From Methanobacterium sp. (GTDB taxonomy: Archaea; Methanobacteriota; Methanobacteria; Methanobacteriales; Methanobacteriaceae), in assembly GCA_020855015.1 (NCBI GenBank), contig JAHKLP010000029.1:1-15902 (forward strand): a stretch of 15,902 nucleotides of DNA, in the 5' to 3' direction. Positions 7,376-15,121 of this stretch are shown here, piece by piece. Made by a program: the position numbers and the translations under genes. Under the pieces are notes generated by a model, which did no database searches, had not been told where the DNA came from, and saw nothing but the letters and a program-made list of their open reading frames with translations. Position 1 is the stretch's first letter. Every line of letters starts with the position of its first letter.

Positions 7376-9043
7376 ATGCCATCTTTACTGGATAAATTTG
7401 TTTCAAAAGTTGATTTTAAGTCATACAATGACTTTAAAGATAATTTCAATATAAAAATCCCAGAAAACTTCAACTTTGCCTATGATGTAGTGGATGAATA
7501 CGCACGCATAGAACCAGAAAAAGTTGCCATGGTATGGTGCAATGATAACACAGACCGTAAATTCACTTTCAAAGAACTGAAGGAATACTCAGATCGGGCT
7601 GCCAACTTCTTCCAAAAGCAGGGTATAAAAAAAGGAGACAGGGTAATGCTTACCCTAAAAAGTCGCTATGAATTCTGGTTCTGCATATTGGCATTGCACA
7701 AATTAGGAGCCATAACCATCCCTGCCACCCACATGCTCAAAACCAAGGATATAGTATACCGTGTTGAGAAAGCAGGCATCAAAATGGTGGTATGCATAGC
7801 TGAAGATGGTGTTCCAGAATTCTTTGATGAAGCACATAAAGAATTGGGGGACAAGGAACTATTGAAAGTCATTGTGGGAGAAGAGGATAGGGAAGGGTGG
7901 ATGAATTTTAGGAAAGAAATTGCAAACGCATCAAAAGAATTTCAACGCCCCACTGGGGATGCAGGAACCAAAAATGATGAAGTCATGTTGGTTTATTTCT
8001 CATCAGGAACCACGGGAATGCCTAAAATGATCATGCACGATCACACATACCCTTTTGGACACATAATCACTGCGCACTGGCAGAATGTCATGGACGAGGG
8101 ATTACACTACACTGTGGCTGACACTGGCTGGGCTAAGGCCATGTGGGGTCAGATTTATGGCCAGTGGTTTTTAGGCACAGCAGTGTTTGTTTATGATTAT
8201 GATCGATTTGATGCAGAGAATATGTTGGAAAAATTAACTTATCATGGTGTAACCACCTTTTGTGCCCCTCCGACCATTTACCGTTTCCTAATTCAAGAAG
8301 ATCTCTCGGGTTATGACTTTTCAAAACTTAAATACGCTGTTACTGCTGGAGAACCATTAAATCCGGAGGTTTACAACCGATTTTATGAATTAACCGGCTT
8401 GAGGTTGATGGAAGGTTACGGACAGACTGAATGTGTGGTTTGCATTGCTAACTTTCCATGGATGGAACCAAGACCAGGATCCATGGGCAAACCCGGCCCA
8501 AAATACGATATACTCCTCATGAACAATGAGGGCAATATATGTGATGTGGGTGAAGAAGGAGAAATCGTTATCAAAACTGCAGAAGGTAATCCGCCAGGTT
8601 TATTCCAGGGATATTACATGGAAGAAAAAAGAACTGAAAAAGCATGGCATGATGGATATTATCATACTGGTGATACTGCCTGGATGGATGAAGACGGATA
8701 TCACTGGTTCGTCGGACGAAACGATGACATGATCAAAAGTTCAGGATACCGCATAGGTCCATTCGAAGTGGAAAGCGCAGTTATATCACACACTTCTGTA
8801 CTGGAATGCGCAATAACTGGTGTTCCCCACCCTGTAAGGGGACAAGTGGTTAAAGCCACCATTGTACTTACCAATGACTATGAAGCTTCTGATGAACTGG
8901 CAAAAGAAATTCAAGACCATGTTAAACAGGTTACTGCACCATACAAGTATCCCAGGGTCATTGAATTCGTGGAAGAATTGCCAAAAACCATCAGTGGTAA
9001 AATCAGACGAGTTGAAATCAGAGAAAAAGACCAGGAACAGTAG
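7376..9043 (+). CDS. AMP-forming acyl-CoA synthetase, medium/branched-chain type (MacS-like)
   Basis: Activates a carboxylic acid with ATP and CoA to acyl-CoA, AMP and pyrophosphate. The ATG at 7376 is preferred to the GTG at 7367 because GGTGA (7366-7370) is then a properly spaced ribosome binding site; the protein is 555 residues. ANL-superfamily motifs are complete: phosphate loop YFSSGTTGMPKM (207-218), AGEPLNP (324-330), YGQTE (348-352), HTGD (430-433), the hinge and CoA region GRNDDMIKSSGYRIGPFEVE (447-466) and the catalytic lysine in TISGKIRR (Lys542). Overall it resembles medium-chain acyl-CoA synthetases (mammalian ACSM, Methanosarcina MacS) more than acetyl-CoA synthetase. It sits between an HTH-cupin regulator and vorCBA, which makes branched short-chain acids the likely substrates. 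Long-chain or aryl acids cannot be excluded. Confidence 0.9.
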   Translation: MPSLLDKFVSKVDFKSYNDFKDNFNIKIPENFNFAYDVVDEYARIEPEKVAMVWCNDNTDRKFTFKELKEYSDRAANFFQKQGIKKGDRVMLTLKSRYEFWFCILALHKLGAITIPATHMLKTKDIVYRVEKAGIKMVVCIAEDGVPEFFDEAHKELGDKELLKVIVGEEDREGWMNFRKEIANASKEFQRPTGDAGTKNDEVMLVYFSSGTTGMPKMIMHDHTYPFGHIITAHWQNVMDEGLHYTVADTGWAKAMWGQIYGQWFLGTAVFVYDYDRFDAENMLEKLTYHGVTTFCAPPTIYRFLIQEDLSGYDFSKLKYAVTAGEPLNPEVYNRFYELTGLRLMEGYGQTECVVCIANFPWMEPRPGSMGKPGPKYDILLMNNEGNICDVGEEGEIVIKTAEGNPPGLFQGYYMEEKRTEKAWHDGYYHTGDTAWMDEDGYHWFVGRNDDMIKSSGYRIGPFEVESAVISHTSVLECAITGVPHPVRGQVVKATIVLTNDYEASDELAKEIQDHVKQVTAPYKYPRVIEFVEELPKTISGKIRRVEIREKDQEQ

Positions 9044-9088
9044 AAAACCGTGTTCGTGTGATTCTTTTAGTTTTCACCGTTCCAATGA

Positions 9089-9109
9089 TAATATTTTTTT
9101 ATTTTTTTG
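9089..9109 (+). terminator. T-rich tract after the acyl-CoA synthetase gene
   Basis: Two runs of seven T separated by one A (within 9089-9109) follow the synthetase stop by about 45 nt. Archaeal RNA polymerase terminates at such U-rich tracts without a hairpin, so part of the transcription may end here before vorC. It could also be leaky and leave the genes linked. Confidence 0.35.
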
Positions 9110-9192
9110 GATCATGATGCTGATATCAACAGTGATTTTAGAGATTAAAGATGAAGATCATAAATTGAAGACTTTAAGGATGAAGATAGATC

Positions 9193-9483
9193 ATGACTAA
9201 AAGAAAGAAAGAACCATATCCAGTTTTCAACCAACTGGAATGTAAGGCATGTGAACGCTGTATAATCGCATGCCGTCAGGGTGTCCTCAAAATGAGTGAT
9301 GACATAAATGAACGAGGCTATCACTATGCAGAATACACTGGCAAAGGGTGTAATGGTTGCGGAGACTGCTACTACACATGTCCAGAGCCACTGGCGGTGG
9401 AAGTTCACATACCCCGAAGAATAAACAGGAAGGCTAATGAAAATTTGAAAAATAATAAAGAGGAAGAGGAGGGAGAAAAATGA
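9193..9483 (+). CDS. vorC: 2-oxoisovalerate:ferredoxin oxidoreductase, ferredoxin-like subunit VorC
   Basis: A 96-residue polyferredoxin-type subunit carrying two [4Fe-4S] sites: Cys17, 20, 23 and 27, and Cys53, 56, 59 and 63, the latter followed by Pro-Glu-Pro. This is the delta-type electron-transfer subunit that passes electrons between the catalytic core and external ferredoxin. The C-terminal 20 residues are highly charged (a run of Glu and Lys) and overlap the ribosome binding site of the next gene. The ATG has AAGGATGA about nine bases upstream. Its stop overlaps the vorB start (ATGA), indicating translational coupling. Gene order C-B-A equals that known from Methanothermobacter vor genes, which supports the name; on its own this subunit could also belong to another 2-oxoacid oxidoreductase. 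Confidence 0.85.
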   Translation: MTKRKKEPYPVFNQLECKACERCIIACRQGVLKMSDDINERGYHYAEYTGKGCNGCGDCYYTCPEPLAVEVHIPRRINRKANENLKNNKEEEEGEK

Positions 9484-10538
9484 CAATCCAGCTAATAAAG
9501 GGTAACACTGCAGTTATAATAGGGGCAATGTATGCTGGATGTGATTGCTTCTTTGGATATCCCATAACCCCTGCCTCAGAAATTTTACACGAAGCATCAC
9601 TCTACTTTCCCCAGGTGGGCAGAAAATTCGTACAAGCAGAATCAGAAGAAGCCTCTATCAACATGGTATACGGAGCAGCTGCAGCGGGACATAGAGTAAT
9701 AACTGCTTCTTCAGGTCCTGGAATTAGTCTTATGCAGGAAGGTATGTCTTTCCTGGCAGGAGCAGAACTTCCATGTGTTATTGTGGATATTATGCGTGCA
9801 GGTCCGGGTCTTGGGAATATTGGACCAGAACAAGCTGACTACACTCAATTGGTTAAAGGAGGGGGTCATGGGAACTATCGTAACATAGTTCTGGCCCCTA
9901 ATTCTGTGCAGGAGATGTGTGACTGTACCATGAAAGCATTCCAGTTGGCTGAGAAATACAGAAACCCCACAGTTGTCTTGGCAGATGGAGTATTAGGACA
10001 AATGGTGGAAAGGCTTCATTTCCCTTCAGAATCAATCAAACCAACATTCGATGAATCATGGGCAGTCAGAGGCAACAAAGAAACCAGAGAAAACTTGGTA
10101 ACCAGTATTTTCCTGGATTTTGATCAGTTAGAAGACTTTAACTACAGGATACAGGATAAATACCAGAAAATAATGGAAAATGAAGTGGAATACGAGGAAT
10201 ACATGATGGATGATGCTCAGATTATTCTGGTAGCCTATGGTATCAGCAGCCGTGTAGCCCGTTCGGCAGTTGATCAGGTTAGAAAAGAGGGAATAAGAGC
10301 AGGATTGTTCCGACTCAAGACATTATTCCCATTCCCAGTTAAAGAACTCCACCAAATTGCTGCTACTAGAGAATGCAAATTCTTATCTGTGGAGATGAGT
10401 AATGGGCAGATGAAAGAGGATATAACCTTATCAATAGGATGTCAGTGCCCTGTAGAACTGGTAAATAGGATGGGAGGAAACCTCATTGACCAGAAAAGCA
10501 TAGTTGATAAGATTCATGAAATGGTAGGGGGTAGCTAG
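9480..10538 (+). CDS. vorB: 2-oxoisovalerate:ferredoxin oxidoreductase, alpha subunit VorB
   Basis: The pyrimidine-binding (alpha) subunit, 352 residues, usual length for VorB of Methanobacteriales. Domain I (about 5-230) has the substrate-loop motif GYPITPASE (26-34), the conserved acidic residues in QAESEEASINM (52-62), and MRAGPGLGNIGPEQADY (105-121), which positions the 2-oxoacid carboxylate. Domain II (about 245-345) is the transketolase C-terminal-like fold with VAYGISSRVAR. Together with VorA it binds thiamine pyrophosphate and catalyses the reversible oxidative decarboxylation of branched 2-oxoacids to acyl-CoA, CO2 and reduced ferredoxin. It starts at an ATG overlapping the vorC stop behind a strong GGAGGGAG site, and vorA begins directly after its stop codon. 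Confidence 0.87.
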   Translation: MTIQLIKGNTAVIIGAMYAGCDCFFGYPITPASEILHEASLYFPQVGRKFVQAESEEASINMVYGAAAAGHRVITASSGPGISLMQEGMSFLAGAELPCVIVDIMRAGPGLGNIGPEQADYTQLVKGGGHGNYRNIVLAPNSVQEMCDCTMKAFQLAEKYRNPTVVLADGVLGQMVERLHFPSESIKPTFDESWAVRGNKETRENLVTSIFLDFDQLEDFNYRIQDKYQKIMENEVEYEEYMMDDAQIILVAYGISSRVARSAVDQVRKEGIRAGLFRLKTLFPFPVKELHQIAATRECKFLSVEMSNGQMKEDITLSIGCQCPVELVNRMGGNLIDQKSIVDKIHEMVGGS

Positions 10539-12035
10539 ATGTCGGGAAATGGAAACATCCAGAAAGAAGATATCTACCCTGAGGTCAAATCTGATGAGAA
10601 GATCATCCAGAAACCCAAATCCATCCTTAAGGAGTACACACGTAAAGGAGGTAGTGCACCCACTGCCACTCACTACTGCCCTGGATGTGGCCATGGCATA
10701 CTCCATAAACTCATAGGAGAGGCTATTGATGACTTGGGAATCCAGAACCGAACAGTGATGACCAGTCCCGTGGGATGTGCAGTTTTTGCCTACTATTACT
10801 TTGACTGTGGTCATGTCCAAGTGGCCCACGGTCGCGCCCCGGCAGTGGGAACAGGTCTATCACGTGCTGAAGAAGATGCAGTGGTGATACTGTACCAGGG
10901 AGACGGTGATTTAGCATCAATCGGATTGAACGAAACCATCCAGGCTGCAAACCGTGGGGAAAAGATGGCTGTATTCTTCGTGAACAACACAGTTTACGGT
11001 ATGACTGGAGGGCAAATGGCACCCACCACACTTGTGGGAGAAGTCACTGTAACCTGTCAGGGTGGAAGAGACCCCCGTTACACTGGTTACCCTTTACATA
11101 TGTCTGAATTGCTGGACAACCTGGATGCGCCTGTTTTTATTGAGAGAGTTGCTGTTTCAGATCCAAAAAACATCCGAAAGGCTAAAATAGCTGTTAAAAA
11201 AGCCCTTGAAGTTCAGAGGGATGGCAAAGGATATGCTTTTGTGGAAGTGCTTTCACCATGCCCAACTAACCTAAGAATGGATGCTCAGGGATGTGAAGAT
11301 TTTGTTAATAATGAAATGAGTAACGAATTCCCAGTAAAAAACTTCCGAGACCGGAGAAAAGACGCTGAAACCCTTTGCAGGGCATCCAGTGACTTCTCAC
11401 AGGAATCACTGGATAGAATCTTTGAAGTCAAGGAGGACACATCCTGGGAAGCCAGGGATGACCCATCATTCCAGCGAAAAGTGGTAAGGATAGCAGGATT
11501 TGGAGGTCAGGGTGTTTTAAGTATGGGAATTACACTTGCCCAGGCTGCCTGTAATGATCAAAGACATGTTTCATGGTATCCTGCCTACGGACCAGAACAG
11601 CGAGGAGGAACCTCTGATTGTACGGTGGTGATTTCGGGAGAGACCATCGGTTCACCAGTAATACAAACCTCAGACATTCTTGTAGCTTTAAACAGACCGG
11701 CACTTGAAAAATTTGCCACAAAGGTTAAGAAAGATGGATTAATCCTCTTTGACCAGCGTATAACCCGTTTTAAGGATATTGAAGGTCTTGTTCCAGAAGG
11801 TTTAAAGGCAATAGCTGTTCCAGCCCGAAAACTGGCTAAGGAACATGGAGTGCCAAGAGCTGCTAACACAGTAATGCTGGGAGTGCTTATGGCTATGGGA
11901 ACAACTAATCTTCCTGAAAACGTGTTCAAAGAGGCTGTAGAGCATACTTTCCATAAAAAACCTAAACTAGTCAATGTTAATCTTGAAATACTGGAAACAG
12001 GTGTTCAATGGGCTCAAAAAAACATTGACCTATAA
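10539..12035 (+). CDS. vorA: 2-oxoisovalerate:ferredoxin oxidoreductase, fused beta-gamma subunit VorA
   Basis: A 498-residue fusion. Residues about 40-300 are the thiamine-pyrophosphate beta domain: CPGCGH (47-52), the third cluster cysteine in SPVGC (Cys80), the TPP/Mg motif GDGDLASIG (121-129) with NNTVYGMTGGQ (149-159), and the fourth cysteine in SPCPTN (Cys241). These four cysteines should bind the proximal [4Fe-4S] cluster. Residues about 315-495 are the gamma domain (PF01558) with RIAGFGGQG (317-325) and YGPEQRGGTSD. The N-terminal 38 residues are polar and probably a linker or flexible extension. A beta-gamma fusion of this size matches Methanothermobacter VorA and distinguishes Vor from the four-subunit Por and Kor. 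The ATG follows the vorB stop without a gap, behind GGGGGT. Confidence 0.9.
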   Translation: MSGNGNIQKEDIYPEVKSDEKIIQKPKSILKEYTRKGGSAPTATHYCPGCGHGILHKLIGEAIDDLGIQNRTVMTSPVGCAVFAYYYFDCGHVQVAHGRAPAVGTGLSRAEEDAVVILYQGDGDLASIGLNETIQAANRGEKMAVFFVNNTVYGMTGGQMAPTTLVGEVTVTCQGGRDPRYTGYPLHMSELLDNLDAPVFIERVAVSDPKNIRKAKIAVKKALEVQRDGKGYAFVEVLSPCPTNLRMDAQGCEDFVNNEMSNEFPVKNFRDRRKDAETLCRASSDFSQESLDRIFEVKEDTSWEARDDPSFQRKVVRIAGFGGQGVLSMGITLAQAACNDQRHVSWYPAYGPEQRGGTSDCTVVISGETIGSPVIQTSDILVALNRPALEKFATKVKKDGLILFDQRITRFKDIEGLVPEGLKAIAVPARKLAKEHGVPRAANTVMLGVLMAMGTTNLPENVFKEAVEHTFHKKPKLVNVNLEILETGVQWAQKNIDL

Positions 12036-12087
12036 TAGACGCAGGATAATAACTGGGGAACTCATTGCTTATTAGGGGAATTATATT

Positions 12088-12097
12088 GGGTTAACCC
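12088..12097. repeat. Perfect palindrome GGGTTAACCC
   Basis: A 10-bp perfect palindrome 53 nt after the vorA stop and 10 nt before a TATA-like box. It could be a protein-binding site or form part of 3' end structure; a single copy is not proof of either. Confidence 0.3.
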
Positions 12098-12179
12098 TGA
12101 TAACACTTTATAATCTAGAAAATTCATAAGTAATCTGTGTATTGGCCCTTATATGGATTTTCCCGAAAAATTTCACCCA

Positions 12180-12222
12180 TTTTTCTTTTTAATTACTATA
12201 TTTCTTTTATTCTCATTTTTTT
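12180..12222 (+). terminator. T-rich termination region after vorA
   Basis: Several T-runs occur here (TTTTTCTTTTT at 12180-12190, then further runs up to seven T ending at 12222). No stable hairpin precedes them. This matches the U-tract type of archaeal terminator and is the likely end of the vor transcript. Confidence 0.4.
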
Positions 12223-12306
12223 AAATTCAATAAAGATCAATTTTTAATACTCAAATTTTAAGTAAATCGAGAAACAAATTATTGATATGTAAACTATTGG
12301 GTAAAC

Positions 12307-12315
12307 TTTAATTAA
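12307..12315 (+). promoter_or_regulatory. Candidate TATA box of the second oxidoreductase operon
   Basis: TTTAATTAA is centred about 26 bp before a predicted start near 12338, leaving a leader of about 26 nt that contains the AGGGGTGA ribosome binding site. Weak match to the archaeal box A consensus. Confidence 0.3.
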
Positions 12316-12363
12316 GTGATTAGTGGGGCTTTAATAAGTGTATATGATTATAGGGGTGAATAA

Positions 12364-14187
12364 ATGACTGTTCTGTCCAAAAAAGACGATATTTCTGTGG
12401 TTCTGTGTGGTGAAGCAGGTCAGGGAATTCAGACTGTGGAGACAATCCTGGCTCAAGCCATTAAACGTAGTGGTTACAATATTTTTTCCACCAAAGAGTA
12501 CATGTCGAGGGTTAGAGGTGGTCAGAATTCCACTCAGATAAGAGTATCATCCCATAGAGTCTCTTCATATGTTAAAAGAATTGACATTCTTTTTGCACTA
12601 AGTTCAGGAGCTATAAAACATTTAGAAGATAGAATATCCCAAGATACCTTCATAATAGGTGATTCAGAGCACATTAAATCACTCGGAGAGGGTAATACTC
12701 AAAAATCTCAAAAGAAGAGTCAACTTGAAATAGATCAAAATTACAATTTTTTGGAGATTCCCCTCATAAAAACTGCCCAGGAAATGGGAGGCCTCATATT
12801 TGCCAATGTAATTGCAGCAGGTGTCTTATCCTGTATTTTAAACATTCCCAAGGAGATATTCAACAGCCTTATCCATGATATCTTCGCCCGTAAAGGTGAT
12901 GAGATACTTCAGAATGATTTAAAGGCAGGAGAAGCCGGTTATGATATTGGCAGGGAATTAATGGATTTTATATCAGGAAAAAATCAATTAAAACTTTCTG
13001 TAAACTTAGAAGTTAAAGATGAGCTTTTTATAAATGGTACTGATGCTGTAGGATTTGGATGTCTCGCTGGAGGTTGTAGATTCATGTCATCATATCCTAT
13101 GACTCCATCAACTCCTTTACAGGGATTCCTGGCAGCCCATGCCAATGATTTTGAACTCATTTATGAGCAGGCAGAGGATGAAATTGCCGCTATTAACATG
13201 GCTCTAGGCGCGTCTTATGCCGGTGCTCGGAGCATTGTGGCCACATCAGGAAGTGGATTTGCTCTTATGGAAGAAGGAGTGGGTTTGGCAGGGATGATAG
13301 AAACTCCAGTGGTTGTTTATATAGCCCAGAGGCCGGGTCCGGCAGTAGGACTTCCCACCCGCACCAGCCAGGAAGATCTTAACCTAGCATTATACTCAGG
13401 AACAGGAGAGTTTCCCAGGATCATATTTGCACCAGGAAAACTGGAAGATGCATTTATATTAACTCAAAAAGCATTTAACCTGGCCGAAAAATATCAAATC
13501 CCAGTTTTCATCCTCACAGATCAGTACTTCGCAGATTGCTATTACAACATCCCATCACTACCTCTGAATGATGTTCAGAATGAAAATTATCTGATAAAAA
13601 CCAACTCAGAATACAAAAGATATCTTATAACCCAGGATGGAATAACTCCCAGGGGAATACCAGGGTATGGGGAGGGTTTGGTTGTTGTGGACTCTGATGA
13701 GCATGATGAAGAAGGACATATAACTGAAGATCTTGTTTTAAGAAGACAAATGGTTGATAAACGATTAAAGAAATTCAACCAGATGAAACAAGATGCTATT
13801 CCACCAGAACTCATCGGGCCTTCTGACTACGAATGTCTGGTCGTTGGGTGGGGATCTACCTACTGGCCAATCCGGGAGGCTTTAGAAAACATAATAAAAA
13901 CAGATCCTAATAGAAAAATCAGTTTCCTCCATTTCAAACAAATTTATCCTTTCCACAAAAGTGTGACAGAATATCTGGAAAGAGCTGAAGATGTGATAAT
14001 ATTTGAAAATAATGCCCAGGGACAAATGGCTAACCTCATACAACTTGAAACTGGTCTTAAAATTCAGGAAAAGCTTTTGAAATATGATGGAATGCCATTT
14101 TCAGTTGAAGAAGTAGAACGAAGCCTGAAAAAATTCATGGAAATAAGTGATACGGATATTCCGTCTGTGATGGGGGTGTCAAAATGA
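12364..14187 (+). CDS. 2-oxoacid:acceptor oxidoreductase, fused gamma-alpha subunit
   Basis: A 607-residue fusion with the gamma domain first. Residues about 8-200 contain CGEAGQGIQT (15-24) and EYMSRVRGGQNS (45-56), typical of the gamma (PF01558) domain. Residues about 225-400 are the alpha pyrimidine-binding domain with SYPMTPST (243-250), the acidic QAEDEIAAINMAL, and AQRPGPAVGLPTRTSQEDL (321-339), where Arg323 and Thr334 lie in the loop that contacts the 2-oxoacid. DEHDEEGHITED (445-456) and the C-terminal domain (about 488-590) complete the fold. This order and length are those of two-subunit (alpha-beta) 2-oxoacid oxidoreductases such as Sulfolobus OFOR and the bacterial KorA. Substrate is not deducible; 2-oxoglutarate is the common default annotation, but broad 2-oxoacid use is known for this type. 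It is coupled by a 4-nt overlap to the beta gene. Confidence 0.85.
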   Translation: MTVLSKKDDISVVLCGEAGQGIQTVETILAQAIKRSGYNIFSTKEYMSRVRGGQNSTQIRVSSHRVSSYVKRIDILFALSSGAIKHLEDRISQDTFIIGDSEHIKSLGEGNTQKSQKKSQLEIDQNYNFLEIPLIKTAQEMGGLIFANVIAAGVLSCILNIPKEIFNSLIHDIFARKGDEILQNDLKAGEAGYDIGRELMDFISGKNQLKLSVNLEVKDELFINGTDAVGFGCLAGGCRFMSSYPMTPSTPLQGFLAAHANDFELIYEQAEDEIAAINMALGASYAGARSIVATSGSGFALMEEGVGLAGMIETPVVVYIAQRPGPAVGLPTRTSQEDLNLALYSGTGEFPRIIFAPGKLEDAFILTQKAFNLAEKYQIPVFILTDQYFADCYYNIPSLPLNDVQNENYLIKTNSEYKRYLITQDGITPRGIPGYGEGLVVVDSDEHDEEGHITEDLVLRRQMVDKRLKKFNQMKQDAIPPELIGPSDYECLVVGWGSTYWPIREALENIIKTDPNRKISFLHFKQIYPFHKSVTEYLERAEDVIIFENNAQGQMANLIQLETGLKIQEKLLKYDGMPFSVEEVERSLKKFMEISDTDIPSVMGVSK

Positions 14188-15044
14188 AACCCAAAGATTA
14201 TGACATGACAGAAGCGGATGTGGCCTGGTGTCCTGGTTGTGGTAACTTTTCAATTTTGCGCAGCCTCAAGAAAGCCCTGGCTGATCTTGAAATTCTACCA
14301 GAAAATCTGGTTTTCGTATCAGGCATAGGACAAGCCGGCAAACTCCCACATTACATTAGAGGAAATGTTTTTAATGGATTGCATGGAAGATCACTATCTC
14401 CAGCTACGGGAATTAAAGCAGTTAACCCTGAATTAACGGTTATTGATGTCAGTGGGGATGGATGTATGTATGGGGAGGGCGGAAACCACTTCATGCATAC
14501 TGTAAGGCGTAACCCTAATATAACCAATCTGGTACATAATAACATGGTTTACGGCCTCACCAAGGGACAGGCATCACCAACTAGCCAGAAAGCTTTTAAC
14601 ACACCCCTACAAGTGGATGGGGTTTTTTTAGAACCATTCAATCCATTGAGTGTGGCTATTGCTCTTGATGCATCATTCGTGGCCCGAGTATACAGTGGAG
14701 ATCGTAAACAAACCATTGAAATTTTCAAAGAAGCCATAAAGCATAAAGGATACTCATTGGTGGACATATTTCAGCCGTGTGTAACCTTCAACAGGGTTAA
14801 CACCAAGAAATGGTTTAAGGAACATACCTATTACCTGGAAGAAGACCATGATCCCCTGGACAGAAATATGGCATTCAGCAGGGCCATTGAAACTAGAGAG
14901 TATCCACTAGGAATCTTTTACAAAAATCTTAATAAGAGAACCTTTGAGGATAATCTAAACGTCTATAAGGATGAAAAATCTCCTTTATTCCAAAGAAAAT
15001 TTGAAATCGATAAAATTAGAGCGCTAGTGGATAGTAATAGATGA
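14184..15044 (+). CDS. 2-oxoacid:acceptor oxidoreductase, TPP-binding beta subunit (atypical cluster site)
   Basis: A 286-residue beta subunit that starts in the stop codon of the gamma-alpha gene (ATGA) behind GGGGGTG. Motifs: WCPGCG (15-20, Cys16 and Cys19), SGIGQAGKLPHY (46-57), HGRSLSPATGIK (67-78), GDGCMYGEGGNH (91-102), NNMVYGLTKGQASPT (119-133) and QPCVTFN (197-203, Cys199). In Sulfolobus OFOR the proximal [4Fe-4S] cluster is bound by Cys12, 15, 46 and 197; here the position matching Cys46 is Gln50, while the neighbouring lysine (Lys53) is kept. The residue after GDG, normally Asp, is Cys94. The Mg-binding Asp92 and the NN pair are intact, so TPP binding should be normal. No ferredoxin-like subunit is encoded beside it, so soluble ferredoxin is the expected electron partner. 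Confidence 0.85.
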   Translation: MKPKDYDMTEADVAWCPGCGNFSILRSLKKALADLEILPENLVFVSGIGQAGKLPHYIRGNVFNGLHGRSLSPATGIKAVNPELTVIDVSGDGCMYGEGGNHFMHTVRRNPNITNLVHNNMVYGLTKGQASPTSQKAFNTPLQVDGVFLEPFNPLSVAIALDASFVARVYSGDRKQTIEIFKEAIKHKGYSLVDIFQPCVTFNRVNTKKWFKEHTYYLEEDHDPLDRNMAFSRAIETREYPLGIFYKNLNKRTFEDNLNVYKDEKSPLFQRKFEIDKIRALVDSNR

Positions 15045-15061
15045 TTTAAGGATATAGTGTG

Positions 15062-15075
15062 ATTATTATAATAAG
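15062..15075 (+). promoter_or_regulatory. Candidate TATA box of the exonuclease III gene
   Basis: ATTATTATAATAAG lies in the 77-bp gap after the oxidoreductase operon and would start a transcript near 15094, about 28 nt before the ATG. Supported by composition and spacing only. Confidence 0.35.
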
Positions 15076-15121
15076 AAAGCAGCTAATGAACCATTAACTA
15101 ACCAAAAATTTGAGGTGGAAA

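Larger units (their letters stand above)
12036..12363. other. 328-bp AT-rich intergenic region between the two oxidoreductase operons
   Basis: No convincing gene is seen. Going rightward it holds a perfect 10-bp palindrome GGGTTAACCC (12088-12097), a TATA-like TTTATAAT (12107-12114), a T-rich stretch from 12180 to 12222 that can end the vor transcript, and near its right end a TATA-like TTTAATTAA (12307-12315) plus the ribosome binding site of the next gene (AGGGGTGA, 12352-12359). It probably separates two transcription units. Confidence 0.6.

Noticed and set aside
9148..9192. Repeated GATGAAGAT-like words before vorC
   Set aside because: Only short, imperfect A/G-rich similarity, partly forming the ribosome binding site; not a convincing repeat element.
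8862..9200. 112-codon plus-strand open frame overlapping the end of the acyl-CoA synthetase
   Set aside because: It lies mostly in another frame of a gene with complete family motifs, and its own product has no recognisable domain or ribosome binding site support.
9145..9486. 113-codon minus-strand open frame opposite vorC
   Set aside because: Antisense to a clear two-cluster ferredoxin gene; the hydrophobic product is a by-product of the A/G-rich sense strand.
10431..10829. 132-codon minus-strand open frame across the vorB-vorA junction
   Set aside because: Antisense to two well-supported genes; composition is that of a reverse-complement shadow.
11585..11974. 129-codon minus-strand open frame inside vorA
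   Set aside because: Antisense to the gamma domain of VorA, whose motifs are intact; no independent evidence for a gene.
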